A stretch of 64,000 bases of DNA from Luteimonas marina (GTDB taxonomy: Bacteria > Pseudomonadota > Gammaproteobacteria > Xanthomonadales > Xanthomonadaceae). The notes beneath the pieces were generated by a model. The model was not told the DNA's origin, did no database searches, and worked only from the letters and a program-made list of their open reading frames with translations. The stretch covers positions 1 to 64,000 of the forward strand of contig NZ_VOHK01000003.1 in the NCBI RefSeq assembly GCF_007859325.1, in the 5' to 3' direction. Made by a program: the position numbers and the translations under genes. Every line of letters starts with the position of its first letter. The first letter of the stretch is position 1. Below, one piece after another: positions 27,857 to 36,038 of this stretch.

Positions 27857-28216
27857 ATGAACAGCCCTGATCCCGACGCGTCCCTGATCGCGCTCGAAGC
27901 CATCCCCGACGGCGGATTCGCCGAGGTCGAGGCGGTGGTCGACGGCGACGCCGAATCGCTGATCCTGCATCGCGATGGCGGCGCGGTGCGCGCCTGGCTC
28001 AATGTCTGCCCGCACGCCGGCCGCCGCCTCGACTGGTCGCCCGGCCAGTTCCTCAAGTCGAAGGACGGCCTGCTGGTCTGCGCGGCGCACGGCGCGAGTT
28101 TCGAACTGGTCAACGGCGAGTGCGTGGCGGGGCCGTGCCGGGGAGAGGCCTTGCACGCCGTGCGCGTGGATGTGAAGGACGGGGCGATCACCCTTGGGAT
28201 GAATGGCGAAGCCTGA
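27857..28216 (+). CDS. Rieske [2Fe-2S] ferredoxin-like protein
   Basis: A 119-residue soluble Rieske domain. The cluster ligands are C51-x-H53 (VCPHAG) and C75-x2-H78 (VCAAHGASFEL), with the usual spacing and the CVAGPCRGEAL proline loop. It can carry electrons for an oxygenase or another redox enzyme; no oxygenase gene is adjacent, so its partner is unknown. It diverges from the small membrane protein gene. Confidence 0.93.
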   Translation: MNSPDPDASLIALEAIPDGGFAEVEAVVDGDAESLILHRDGGAVRAWLNVCPHAGRRLDWSPGQFLKSKDGLLVCAAHGASFELVNGECVAGPCRGEALHAVRVDVKDGAITLGMNGEA

Positions 28217-28314
28217 GGCATTGCCTGCGCTACCCCGTTCCGGGTCGATCAGGTTGCGCGCCGATCGTCCGTCCGCGCGAGCGTGAGGGGCGGACGCCGG
28301 ACGCCTGCCAACGC

Positions 28315-30153
28315 TCAGAACAGCAGGTTCACCATCAGCACGATGACGAAGGTGTAGACCAGCGACAGCGGCAGGCCGATCTTCCACAGTTCGCGCGGGC
28401 GGTAGCCACCGGGGCCGGTGATCATCGACATCACCGGGTTGGACTGGGTGACGAAGTTGTTCGAGGCCGACAGCGCGACGATCAGCGCGAACGCGGTCGG
28501 GTTGCCGCCGGCGGCCAGGGCCAGGTTGATCGCCAGCGGCACCACCACGATCGTCGCGCCGACGTGGCTGATGACCATCGAGAACGCGGCGGTGAGCAGG
28601 GCGACGGCGAATTCGATCAGCCAGATCGGCAGGCCGGTCGGCAGGCGCTCGATGGTGTGGCCGGCAACCCAGGCGGCGGCGCCGCTGCCGTCCATCGCCC
28701 AGCCCAGCGGGATCAGGCAGGCCATCAGGAACACGGTCTTCCAGCTGATCGCGCCGTAGGCCTCGTCCATCTTCAGCACGCCGAACACCAGCATGCCGGC
28801 GACGCCGGTCATCAGCGCGATCGAGGTGGGCACGCGCCCGGACAGCGCGATCAACATGGTCACCGCGAAGATGATCATCGCGACGCGGAACTTGTGCGGG
28901 CGCTGCTCGCCCTTGGGGTAGTCGGTGACGACGACGAAGTCGCGTTTGGACGAGGCCTGCCCCAGGTCGTGCCAGATGCTGTGCAGCACCAGCATGTCGC
29001 CGGCGCGCAGCGGGGTGTTGCGCACGTTGTCGCGGAGCACGGTCTTGTCGCGGTTGATCGCCAGCAGGCTGATGCCGTACTGCCGGCGCAGCTGCAGGTC
29101 GGCGGCGGTCTTGCCGATGAACTTCGAGGTTGGCGGCACCACCGCCTCGGAGATGCCGGCGCGGCTGGGGTTGAACAGGTCGGCGAAGTTGCGCAGCCGC
29201 GAGTTCATGCGCAGGAACTGGTTCTGCGCGAAATCGGCGATCTGCTGCCGCGGCCCCATCGCGCCGAGCACGCTGCCGACCCAGATGCGTGCGTCCGCCG
29301 GCGGCGCCAGCCGCGATTCGTTGCCGGTCTGCAGGGCGAGCAGCAGTGGGGCGTTGTGCAGGGCCTCGGCCTCGCCGAAGGTCATGCCTACCAGCGGGCT
29401 GTCGGCGGTGACGGTGAGCTCGTGGACCTCGCCCTCGATGCCGTAGGTGCGCGAGAAGTAGCTCTCGGTGCGCGCCGGCGTGACGTTGGCGTCGCCGTCG
29501 CCGCGCAGCCGGCGGTTGCCGAAGAACTGGAAGTACAGCAGGCTCGCCGCGAGCAGCGCCAGGCCGATCGGCATCGGCGCGAACATGTTGAGCGGCTCGA
29601 GCGTGGCTGCGCCCGAGGGCAGGTTGGCGTTGGCCGCGGTCAGCAGGTCGTTGAGCAGGATCAGCGGCGAGTTGCCGACCATGGTCAGCGTGCCGCCCAT
29701 CACGATCGCCACCGCCACCGGCAGCAGCAGCTGCGACAGGCTGATGCCGGTGCGCGAGGACAGCCGCGACACCACCGGCAGGTACAGCGCCATCACCGAC
29801 GGGTTCTGCATCACCGAGGAGTTGGCGCCGGCGATCGCCGAGACCAGCAGCAGCAGCCGCTGTTCGACGCCGCGCGCGCGCCGCAGCAGCCACGCCGCCA
29901 GCCGGTTGAGCGCGCCGGTGCGGTCCAGGCCCATGCCCAGGATCATCGTCGCGATCACGCTGATGACCGCGTTGGACGAGAAGCCGTTGAACAGGTCTTC
30001 CGGCTGCACCAGCCCGGTCAGGCCGAGCATCACCAGCACCACCAGCGCGACCAGGTCCGAGCGCACGCGCTGGAACACGAACAGCACCATCGTCAGGCCC
30101 ACGAGCCCGAGGACGATCTTCATGTCGGCGGTGAGGGCGAGCTGGGGGTCCAT
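28315..30153 (-). CDS. SLC13/DASS-family anion transporter with TrkA-C (RCK) domains
   Basis: A 612-residue inner-membrane carrier. Two hydrophobic halves flank a cytoplasmic insert (about 210-390) with two TrkA-C/RCK_C domains (VHELTVTADSPLVGMTFGEA; KTAADLQLRRQYGISLLAIN). The helical-hairpin motifs ANSSVMQNPSVMALYLP and SASNNFVTQSNPVMSM are the SNT-like substrate/Na+ sites. Members carry sulfate, dicarboxylates or other anions; sulfate-type uptake is a guess from the domain order. ATG at 30153 may be replaced by the in-frame ATG ten codons later. Confidence 0.9.
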   Translation of the reverse strand: MDPQLALTADMKIVLGLVGLTMVLFVFQRVRSDLVALVVLVMLGLTGLVQPEDLFNGFSSNAVISVIATMILGMGLDRTGALNRLAAWLLRRARGVEQRLLLLVSAIAGANSSVMQNPSVMALYLPVVSRLSSRTGISLSQLLLPVAVAIVMGGTLTMVGNSPLILLNDLLTAANANLPSGAATLEPLNMFAPMPIGLALLAASLLYFQFFGNRRLRGDGDANVTPARTESYFSRTYGIEGEVHELTVTADSPLVGMTFGEAEALHNAPLLLALQTGNESRLAPPADARIWVGSVLGAMGPRQQIADFAQNQFLRMNSRLRNFADLFNPSRAGISEAVVPPTSKFIGKTAADLQLRRQYGISLLAINRDKTVLRDNVRNTPLRAGDMLVLHSIWHDLGQASSKRDFVVVTDYPKGEQRPHKFRVAMIIFAVTMLIALSGRVPTSIALMTGVAGMLVFGVLKMDEAYGAISWKTVFLMACLIPLGWAMDGSGAAAWVAGHTIERLPTGLPIWLIEFAVALLTAAFSMVISHVGATIVVVPLAINLALAAGGNPTAFALIVALSASNNFVTQSNPVMSMITGPGGYRPRELWKIGLPLSLVYTFVIVLMVNLLF

Positions 30154-30161
30154 CAGTGGGG

Positions 30162-30334
30162 ACGTGATTGGTGATTGGTGATTGGTGATTCGAAACAGCG
30201 CGCGCCGGGCGCGTGCCGTGCGTTCGTGGCGGTCACGGACCGGCGACGACGGTTCGGCGCGGGTTCGGGCCGCGCAAGCGGCACCCGGAAAGCTTCCTGC
30301 TTTTCCGAATCACGAATCACCAATCACGAATCCC
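30162..30334. repeat. Inverted GATTGGTGATTGGTGATTCG repeat
   Basis: Tandem gtgattggtgattggtgatt at about 30168-30190 is mirrored by cgaatcacgaatcaccaatc at about 30306-30325. The right arm runs into the end of trmB and supplies its last codons and stop. The 170 bases between the transporter and trmB hold no gene. Confidence 0.65.
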
Positions 30335-31061
30335 GGTCATACAGCAGATCCCAGACCCCATGCCCCAGCCGCTGGCCGCGGGTCTCGAAATGCGTCTGCG
30401 GGCGCCAGTCGGGACGCGGCACGTGGCCGCGCGCGCCGGCGCGGTTGCGCAGTCCCGGGGTGGCGTCGAGCACGTCCCACATGTGCTCGGCATAGTCCCG
30501 CCAATCGGTGGCGAGGTGCAAGCGTCCATTCGTCGCAAGCTTGCGCACCAGCAGCGCGGCGAACGCGGGCTGCACCAGGCGGCGCTTGTTGTGCCGCTTC
30601 TTGTGCCAGGGATCGGGGAAGTAGATGCGGATCTCGTCGAGGCTGCCGTCGGCGACCTCGTTGCCCAGCACCTCGACCGCGTCGTGGTGGTAGACGCGCA
30701 CGTTGCTGGCGCCGTCGGTGGCGAGCGCGTTGAGCAGGCGGCCGACGCCGGGGGCGTGGACCTCGATGCCGATCAGGTCGCGCGCCGGGTCGTGCGCGGC
30801 GGCATGGCGCAGCGCCTCGCCGTTGCCGAAGCCGATCTCGAGCACGCGCGGCGCGTGGCGGCCGAAGGCGGCGTCGAAGTCGCGCGGCGTTCCGGCGTAG
30901 TCGAGGCCGTAGCGCGGCCAGAGTTCGTCGAACGCGCGCTGCTGGGCCTCGGTGAAGCGTCCCTGGCGCAGCACGAAGCTGCGGATCTCGCGGCGGCCTT
31001 CGGTGGCGGTGTAGGGCTTGGGCGGCGCCTTCGCGCCGGCGCTGGAGAAGGGATCGGTCAT
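30324..31061 (-). CDS. trmB: tRNA (guanine-N7-)-methyltransferase
   Basis: A 245-residue SAM-dependent enzyme that methylates N7 of G46 in the tRNA variable loop. [16 protein letters not shown] is the SAM-binding motif [12 protein letters not shown] motif II, and [16 protein letters not shown] the signature that holds the target guanosine; [17 protein letters not shown] is the conserved tail. An N-terminal basic stretch is normal. It follows thiG by 18 bases and is probably in its operon. Its last codons lie in a dispersed repeat. Confidence 0.96.
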   Translation of the reverse strand: MTDPFSSAGAKAPPKPYTATEGRREIRSFVLRQGRFTEAQQRAFDELWPRYGLDYAGTPRDFDAAFGRHAPRVLEIGFGNGEALRHAAAHDPARDLIGIEVHAPGVGRLLNALATDGASNVRVYHHDAVEVLGNEVADGSLDEIRIYFPDPWHKKRHNKRRLVQPAFAALLVRKLATNGRLHLATDWRDYAEHMWDVLDATPGLRNRAGARGHVPRPDWRPQTHFETRGQRLGHGVWDLLYDRDS

Positions 31062-31079
31062 GCCGGCCGTCGCGCGGCG

Positions 31080-31877
31080 TCAGCCGACCAGCCCGTCGAC
31101 CGGCGACGAGGCGCTGGCGTAGCGCTTGCGCGGGATGCGGCCGGCGAGGAAGGCGTGGCGGCCGGCCTCGACCGCGAGCTTCATCGCGCGCGCCATGCGC
31201 ACCGGATCCTGCGCGCCGGCGATGGCGGTGTTCATCAGCACGCCGTGGCAGCCGAGCTCCATCGCGATCGCCGCATCCGAGGCGGTGCCGACGCCGGCGT
31301 CGACGATGATCGGCACCTTCGCGTTCTCGACGATCTCGATCAGGTTGTAGCGGTTCTGAATGCCCAGGCCCGAGCCGATCGGCGCGGCCAGCGGCATCAC
31401 CGCGACGCAGCCGATGTCCTCCAGCCGCCGGGCCAGGATCGGATCGTCGCTGGTGTAGACCATCACCTCGAAGCCGTCCGCGACCAGCTGCTCGGCGGCC
31501 TTGAGCGTCTGCACCACGTCGGGGAACAGCGTCTTCTGGTCGCCCAGCACCTCGAGCTTGGTGAGGTTGTGGCCGTCGAGCAGCTCGCGCGCGAGGCGAC
31601 AGGTGCGCACCGCGTCCTCGGCGGTGTAGCAGCCGGCGGTGTTGGGCAGGATGGTGTAGCGGTCGGGTGGCAGCACGTCGAGCAGGTTCGGTTCGCCCGG
31701 CGTCTGGCCGATGTTGGTGCGGCGGATGGCAACGGTGACGATCTGCGCGCCCGCGGCCTCGGTGGCGCGGCGGGTTTCGTCGAGGTCGCGGAACTTGCCG
31801 GTGCCGGTGAGCAGGCGGGAGCGGTAGGACTTGCCGGCGATGACGAGGGCGTCATCGGTAGGGAGCGCTGCGGTCAT
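31080..31877 (-). CDS. thiG: Thiazole synthase ThiG
   Basis: Forms the thiazole phosphate of thiamin from 1-deoxyxylulose 5-phosphate, a glycine-derived imine and the ThiS thiocarboxylate. The 265-residue TIM barrel shows [36 protein letters not shown], the Schiff-base lysine in [24 protein letters not shown] and [18 protein letters not shown]. Length is typical. Its sulfur carrier thiS lies 1.7 kb upstream on the same strand, with two unrelated genes between, which is unusual. Confidence 0.97.
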   Translation of the reverse strand: MTAALPTDDALVIAGKSYRSRLLTGTGKFRDLDETRRATEAAGAQIVTVAIRRTNIGQTPGEPNLLDVLPPDRYTILPNTAGCYTAEDAVRTCRLARELLDGHNLTKLEVLGDQKTLFPDVVQTLKAAEQLVADGFEVMVYTSDDPILARRLEDIGCVAVMPLAAPIGSGLGIQNRYNLIEIVENAKVPIIVDAGVGTASDAAIAMELGCHGVLMNTAIAGAQDPVRMARAMKLAVEAGRHAFLAGRIPRKRYASASSPVDGLVG

Positions 31878-31954
31878 CGCGGGATTATCGCGCGCAACCG
31901 GCCCGGCGGCCTACCCCTGTCTCCCGGCTCGCATGCGGCGTGGGCGTGCGGGGT

Positions 31955-32923
31955 TCATGTTCGCGCCGCGTTTTCATCGGCCGCCGCTTCCAGCCAGGCC
32001 CGCAGGCGACCGCCGTTGATGACGTCCGGAGTGAGCGAGACGGTGACGTGGCGGAGGCGGCCGTCGTCGGCGCGCCAGCCGATCCTGTGCTGCTGGCCAT
32101 ACAGCATGGAGAAGGCCTGCCTGAGGTAGGAGGGCCTGGCGACGGTGACGATCTGCCGCCGCTGCAGCAGCAGCGGCCCGGTCAGGCGATGGATCCGCAG
32201 TGTCCCGGGCGTCGCCTCCGCCCTGAAACGCAATGCGTGCAGCGGAGCGGCGACGTTCTTGAAATTGACGAACAGCAGGAACGCGGTCAGTGGCCACGCC
32301 CAGGCATTGAAGATGCCGGTGGGATCGGCCCCGAACAGGCTCAGCAGCAGGAGCAACTGCATGCTGCCGAACACGGCGAACAGGATCCGGCACAGCATGC
32401 GGCTGGAGTCGAGGTAGGTCGCCACGAATCCGTTTTCGCCCGTGGCGGTTGCCGGCGCGGTCTTCGATGGCGCCGGTGTGCCGATGGCGTAGGCGAAGAG
32501 CGCGCCCATCCCCAGGCCGAAGGCCAGCATGTTCCACACGAAGACGATCGCAAGCGAGCGCCATCCCCCGGGGGCGGACAGGCCCAGCACCTGCATGAGC
32601 AGCATCAGCAGCGCGAAGGCCGGTCCGGCCATCAGCGCGATCTTCAGCAGCACGCCGTGGCGCTCCCGGCGCTGGGTGCTGCCGATGTCCTCGGGGCTGC
32701 CGAACTCGCCGGTCGCGGCCAGGATGGCGGCGCCACGATCCGGGGCGTCGATGCTGGCGTCGACGACGAAATCGCGCGCTTCGACCAGGGTCATCCTGCG
32801 GACGCTGCGGGTGCCGATCAGGTGCGCGTTGATCTGCGCCAGGTAGCGGTCGATGGCCTGATCGCCGGTGCGGAGGTCCGCGGGCAGCGAGGGCGATACG
32901 GGCTTGAGGACGGAATCGTTCAT
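31955..32923 (-). CDS. Hypothetical membrane protein paired with a PadR regulator
   Basis: A 322-residue protein with an N-terminal soluble segment (DLRTGDQAIDRYLAQINAHL resembles the permease-prefix/HAAS helices that accompany PadR), then four hydrophobic helices in two pairs (about 95-150 and 175-235) and a soluble C-terminal domain. I cannot name a function. Its ATG lies 15 bases after the PadR stop, so the two form an operon. Such regulator-membrane protein pairs usually handle envelope or drug stress; that is inference. Confidence 0.75.
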   Translation of the reverse strand: MNDSVLKPVSPSLPADLRTGDQAIDRYLAQINAHLIGTRSVRRMTLVEARDFVVDASIDAPDRGAAILAATGEFGSPEDIGSTQRRERHGVLLKIALMAGPAFALLMLLMQVLGLSAPGGWRSLAIVFVWNMLAFGLGMGALFAYAIGTPAPSKTAPATATGENGFVATYLDSSRMLCRILFAVFGSMQLLLLLSLFGADPTGIFNAWAWPLTAFLLFVNFKNVAAPLHALRFRAEATPGTLRIHRLTGPLLLQRRQIVTVARPSYLRQAFSMLYGQQHRIGWRADDGRLRHVTVSLTPDVINGGRLRAWLEAAADENAART

Positions 32924-32938
32924 CGGTGGGTTCCTCGG

Positions 32939-33286
32939 TTACGGGCCGGGGGTGAGCAGGGTGCGCTGCAGCAGGGCGCTGACGCGGGTCCATTCGTGGA
33001 TGCGGCGCTGCAGGAAGTCGCGGCCTTCCGGAGTCAGCCGGTAGTACTTGCGCGGGCTGCCGCGCTCTCCGGGTTCGTGGTGCGAGGCCAGCAGGCCGTT
33101 GCGTTCCAGCCGATGCAGCAGCGGGTACAGGGTGGCTTCCTTGAGGATGTCCGCGTCCGGCCCGAGGCGCCGGTGCAACTGTTCGCGGATGCCGAAGCCG
33201 TAGTTCGGGCCGGCACGCAGCGCGTCCAGGACCAGGGCGTCCAGCAGGCCCTTGAGGATCTGTTCGTCGGCGGGTTGTTTAGCCAT
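32939..33286 (-). CDS. PadR-family transcriptional regulator
   Basis: A 115-residue winged-helix repressor: LKGLLDALVLDALRAGPNYG FG is the PadR N-terminal helix pair (YGFGIREQL), KEATLYPLLHRLERNGLL the recognition helix and wing lead-in, and SPRKYYRLTPEGR the beta-wing. The start is set at MAKQPAD, with AAGG about 10 bases upstream; ATG at 33295 (MRYMAK) is an alternative that would overlap the operator. It precedes the membrane protein gene and probably controls both. Confidence 0.92.
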   Translation of the reverse strand: MAKQPADEQILKGLLDALVLDALRAGPNYGFGIREQLHRRLGPDADILKEATLYPLLHRLERNGLLASHHEPGERGSPRKYYRLTPEGRDFLQRRIHEWTRVSALLQRTLLTPGP

Positions 33287-33288
33287 AT

Positions 33289-33319
33289 ATCGCATACCTT
33301 ATTGCATAAACTATGCGAT
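33289..33319. promoter_or_regulatory. Likely PadR operator (inverted repeat ATCGCATA/TATGCGAT)
   Basis: Perfect 8-bp arms at 33289-33296 and 33312-33319 with a 15-base AT-rich centre sit right at the padR start. Position, AT-richness and symmetry fit an autoregulatory operator; PadR sites are commonly ATGY-containing palindromes. Confidence 0.6.
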
Positions 33320-33421
33320 GTAAAGCAAATGGCGCCGATGCGGCGTCGACGTACCGGGCGATGGGTCTGGAGTGCCGTCGGGCATGTGGCGCGAGGCCAG
33401 AGAACCTCTGAAGCCCAGAGT

Positions 33422-33492
33422 GTCATTTCGAGCGTAGCGAGAAATCTATGCTCTTGAATTCTCGGAGATTCCTCACTGCATTCGGAATGGCA
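33422..33492. repeat. Inverted repeat between padR and thiS
   Basis: Left arm gtcatttcgagcgtagcgag (33422 on) and right arm gattcctcactgcattcgga (to about 33492) form an imperfect hairpin of the same family as 493-585. The 313 bases between the padR start and the thiS stop otherwise hold nothing I can support. Confidence 0.65.
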
Positions 33493-33608
33493 ATCCAGAG
33501 CTTCCCTGGGGCATGGCGGCCGCGCGGAACCGGACGCCAGCCCAGGGAAGCGCGCCGGGCAGGACCTGCCTTTGATCGTGCGGTCGCAGTGCGCCCGCGG
33601 CGCCTGGT

Positions 33609-33809
33609 TCAGCCGCCGCCCAGCGCGTGCACGATCTCCACGCGATCGCCTTCGGCCAGCACGTGGCCGGCGTGCCGGCTGCGCGGCACGATCTCGCCGT
33701 TGACCTCGACCGCGACCCGGCGCTCGCCGAGCCCCTGCTGTTCGAGCAGCGCCCGCACCGTGGCGCCCTGGGCGACGGCCAGCGCCTCGCCATTGAGCTG
33801 GATGTCCAT
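33609..33809 (-). CDS. thiS: Sulfur carrier protein ThiS
   Basis: A 66-residue ubiquitin-fold protein whose C-terminal Gly-Gly becomes a thiocarboxylate and donates sulfur to ThiG for thiazole synthesis. MDIQLNGEAL, the middle LLEQQGLGERRVAVEVNGEI and RVEIVHALGGG at the end fit the family; the last three residues are Gly. The ATG at 33809 gives the expected size; the longer frame upstream is not used. It is separated from thiG by the PadR module. Confidence 0.93.
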   Translation of the reverse strand: MDIQLNGEALAVAQGATVRALLEQQGLGERRVAVEVNGEIVPRSRHAGHVLAEGDRVEIVHALGGG

Positions 33810-33905
33810 GTCCGCGATTGTCGCCCGCCGGCGCGATGGGCGCACCCCGGGCGTGCGGCACTGCGGCGTGAGCCGCCGGCGCCGTTCGGTGACACTTGCG
33901 ACCAT

Positions 33906-33926
33906 GCGGCCCCGTATTGGGGCCGC
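33906..33926 (+). other. Leader hairpin upstream of the esterase gene
   Basis: GCGGCCCC/GGGGCCGC with loop gtatt forms a perfect 8-bp stem 24 bases before the esterase ATG and upstream of divergent thiS. It could be a 5'-leader stabiliser or a bidirectional barrier; no T-run follows. Confidence 0.45.
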
Positions 33927-33950
33927 CGGCCCACTTTCCGGAGTTCATGC

Positions 33951-35816
33951 ATGGCTCGTCCCCCCCGATTCCGTCCCGCCACCCGCCTGCTGGCCGCCGC
34001 GCTGGCGCTCGCCGCCGCGCCCGCGTTCGCCGCCGGTCCCTTCTCGCAGACCGTCTTCATCGGCGACAGCCTGAGCGACGCCGGCCATTTCCGGCCGCTG
34101 CTGATCCAGCAGGTGGGCCCGCAGGCCGCGATCATCGGCCGCTTCACCACCAATCCCGGGCTCGTCTGGTCGGAGTGGCTGGCCGACTACTACGGGACCG
34201 ACGCTTCCACCGCCTGGTCGGCGACCGGCGCCACGCCGCAGGCCGGCAGCGGCAGCAACTACGCCGTCGGTGGCGCCCTGGTCGGGCAGGACGCGGTGGG
34301 CGCGCTGGGCTACACGCCCTCGCTGGCCACGCAGACGAACGCCTACCTCGCGGCCAACGGCGGTCGCGCCGATCCGGACGCGCTGTATTCGGTCTGGGGC
34401 GGCGCCAACGACCTGTTCTCGATCGCGGCCAATCCCGCGCAGGCGCAGCAGATCATCGGCGCCGCGGTGACCGCGCAGGTGGGCATCGTCGGCGCGCTGC
34501 AGGGCGCCGGCGCGCGCTACGTGCTGGTGCCGAACATCCCCGACCTCGGCATCACCCCGGGCTTCCTCGCGCAGGGCGCGGCGGCGGCCGCGCAGGGCAC
34601 CGCGCTCGCGACCGCGTACAACGGCGCGCTGTATGGTGGCCTGTCGTCGAACGGGCTGCGCGTGATCCCGGTCGATACCTTCACCTTCCTGCGCGAAGTG
34701 GTGGCGAACCCGTCCGAGTACGGCTTCGCCAACGTCACCGGCACCGCCTGCCAGCCGCAGATCACCGCGCAGTCGCTCACCTGCAACCCCGGCACCTATG
34801 TCACGCCGGGGGCGGCGGATACCTACCTGTTCGCAGATGGTGTGCATCCGGGTTCGGCCGCGCACCGGATCCTCGCCGAGCTCGCGATCGGGATGATCGA
34901 GGGTCCGCGCCAGATCGCGGTGCTGCCGCATTCGGCGGCGATGACCGGCCGCGGCCGCGCCGAGCGCGTGGGCGCGCAGCTGTCGGTCGCGCCGGAGCAG
35001 GACGGCCGACGCTGGTGGGTCGACGTGCGTGGCGACTTCCAGCGCTACGGCCACGGCGACAACTACGACGGCGCCGGGCCGGCGCTGACCGCGGGCCTGG
35101 GCTGGGGCAGCGGCAACCTCGTGTACGGCGGCTTCGCCGGCTACGGCCGCCAGGGCAACGACTGGGGCCTGCGCCGCGGCGACTGGGACCAGGGCGAGGC
35201 GACGCTGGGCGGTTTCGTCGGCTGGTATTCCGAGGGCGGCGCCTGGGTCAACGGCCAGCTCAGCTACAGCCGGCTCGACTTCGACGTCAACCGCCAGGTC
35301 CCGCTCGGCCCGGTGACGCGCGTGCACCGCGGTTCCGCCGACGGCAGCAACCTGACCGCCGCGCTGCAGGCCGGCTGGAGCTTCGGCGAAGGCGCACTCA
35401 GGCACGGCCCGGTGCTGGGCGTGATCGCGCAGAAGATCGAGATCGACGGCTTCGCCGAAAGCGATCCGGCCTCGTCGACCTCGCTGGCCTTCCCCGACCA
35501 GGAGTTCGATTCGCTGATCGGCAGCGTCGGCTGGCAGGCCAGCTACGCGATCAACGCCCACCTCGCGCCGTATGCGCGCATCACGCTCGATCGCGAGTTC
35601 GAGGACAGCGCCGGGGAAGCGTTCGCGCAGTCGCAGACCACCGGGTTGGCCTACGCGGTGCCGGGGCTGGAGTACGACGACACCTACGCCACGCTGACCC
35701 TCGGCGCGCGCACCTCGCTGTTCGGCCTCGACGCGAACCTCGGCGTGAGCCTGAACGCGGGCGAGAAGGGCGGCAAGCAGACCACCGCGTTCGCCACCCT
35801 GGGCGCAGGCTTCTGA
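33951..35816 (+). CDS. GDSL/SGNH esterase with autotransporter domain (EstA-like)
   Basis: A 621-residue outer-membrane enzyme. Signal peptide to about 28 (AAAPAFA), then an SGNH hydrolase domain: S40 in VFIGDSLSDAG, the Gly/Asn blocks (FTTNPG; VWGGANDLF) and D296/H299 in ADGVHPGSAAH complete the triad. From about residue 330 to the end lies a type V autotransporter beta-barrel with alternating strands and a terminal aromatic (ATLGAGF). Members cleave short esters or lipids at the cell surface and affect surfactant and motility traits. GGAG 10 bases upstream supports the start. Confidence 0.95.
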   Translation: MARPPRFRPATRLLAAALALAAAPAFAAGPFSQTVFIGDSLSDAGHFRPLLIQQVGPQAAIIGRFTTNPGLVWSEWLADYYGTDASTAWSATGATPQAGSGSNYAVGGALVGQDAVGALGYTPSLATQTNAYLAANGGRADPDALYSVWGGANDLFSIAANPAQAQQIIGAAVTAQVGIVGALQGAGARYVLVPNIPDLGITPGFLAQGAAAAAQGTALATAYNGALYGGLSSNGLRVIPVDTFTFLREVVANPSEYGFANVTGTACQPQITAQSLTCNPGTYVTPGAADTYLFADGVHPGSAAHRILAELAIGMIEGPRQIAVLPHSAAMTGRGRAERVGAQLSVAPEQDGRRWWVDVRGDFQRYGHGDNYDGAGPALTAGLGWGSGNLVYGGFAGYGRQGNDWGLRRGDWDQGEATLGGFVGWYSEGGAWVNGQLSYSRLDFDVNRQVPLGPVTRVHRGSADGSNLTAALQAGWSFGEGALRHGPVLGVIAQKIEIDGFAESDPASSTSLAFPDQEFDSLIGSVGWQASYAINAHLAPYARITLDREFEDSAGEAFAQSQTTGLAYAVPGLEYDDTYATLTLGARTSLFGLDANLGVSLNAGEKGGKQTTAFATLGAGF

Positions 35817-35863
35817 ACCGCGCGGGCCGCCGGGTCGCGCAACGGCCCGGCGCCCGCGACGCG

Positions 35864-35893
35864 TTGCCAAGCCGCGCCGGCCGGGCATAGACT
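35864..35893 (+). promoter_or_regulatory. Promoter of tRNA-Gly
   Basis: TTGCCA (35864-35869) and TAGACT (35888-35893) with an 18-base spacer end 10 bases before the mature tRNA, the expected geometry for a tRNA promoter. Confidence 0.6.
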
Positions 35894-35903
35894 GGTCGCG
35901 AAC

Positions 35904-35977
35904 GCGGGTGTAGTTCAATGGTAGAACTGCAGCTTCCCAAGCTGCTAGCGTGGGTTCGATTCCCATCACCCGCTCCA
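35904..35977 (+). tRNA. tRNA-Gly (anticodon CCC)
   Basis: A full cloverleaf of 74 nt: acceptor GCGGGTG/CACCCGC with U discriminator and an encoded CCA, D arm with AGTTCAATGGTAGA, anticodon stem GCAGC/GCTGC with loop ttCCCaa, and T arm ending GGGTTCGATTCCC. The anticodon CCC reads GGG glycine codons. A promoter precedes it and a terminator follows. Confidence 0.97.
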
Positions 35978-35987
35978 CATGCAGGCG

Positions 35988-36021
35988 GCGGCACCATCGC
36001 AACGGTGGTGCCGCAGTTTTT
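35988..36021 (+). terminator. Rho-independent terminator of tRNA-Gly
   Basis: GCGGCACCATC pairs with GGTGGTGCCGC (one T-G pair) around loop GCAAC, followed by agttttt. It lies 10 bases after the tRNA and 17 bases before the rimK-like start, so the downstream gene is only partly shielded. Confidence 0.85.
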
Positions 36022-36038
36022 CGCTTGGCAGGCCGCGC

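Noticed and set aside
28218..28275. Thiamin riboswitch as a firm feature
   Set aside because: Only part of the motif is visible and there is no suitable downstream gene, so it is kept as a weak finding only.
30162..30334. CRISPR-like array from the repeated gtgattg units
   Set aside because: Units are 7-8 bases in tandem with no spacers; it is a simple/inverted repeat.
35904..36021. tRNA-Gly as an integration site
   Set aside because: No integrase, no direct repeat of the tRNA 3' end and no foreign-looking block follows; the next gene is a core ligase.
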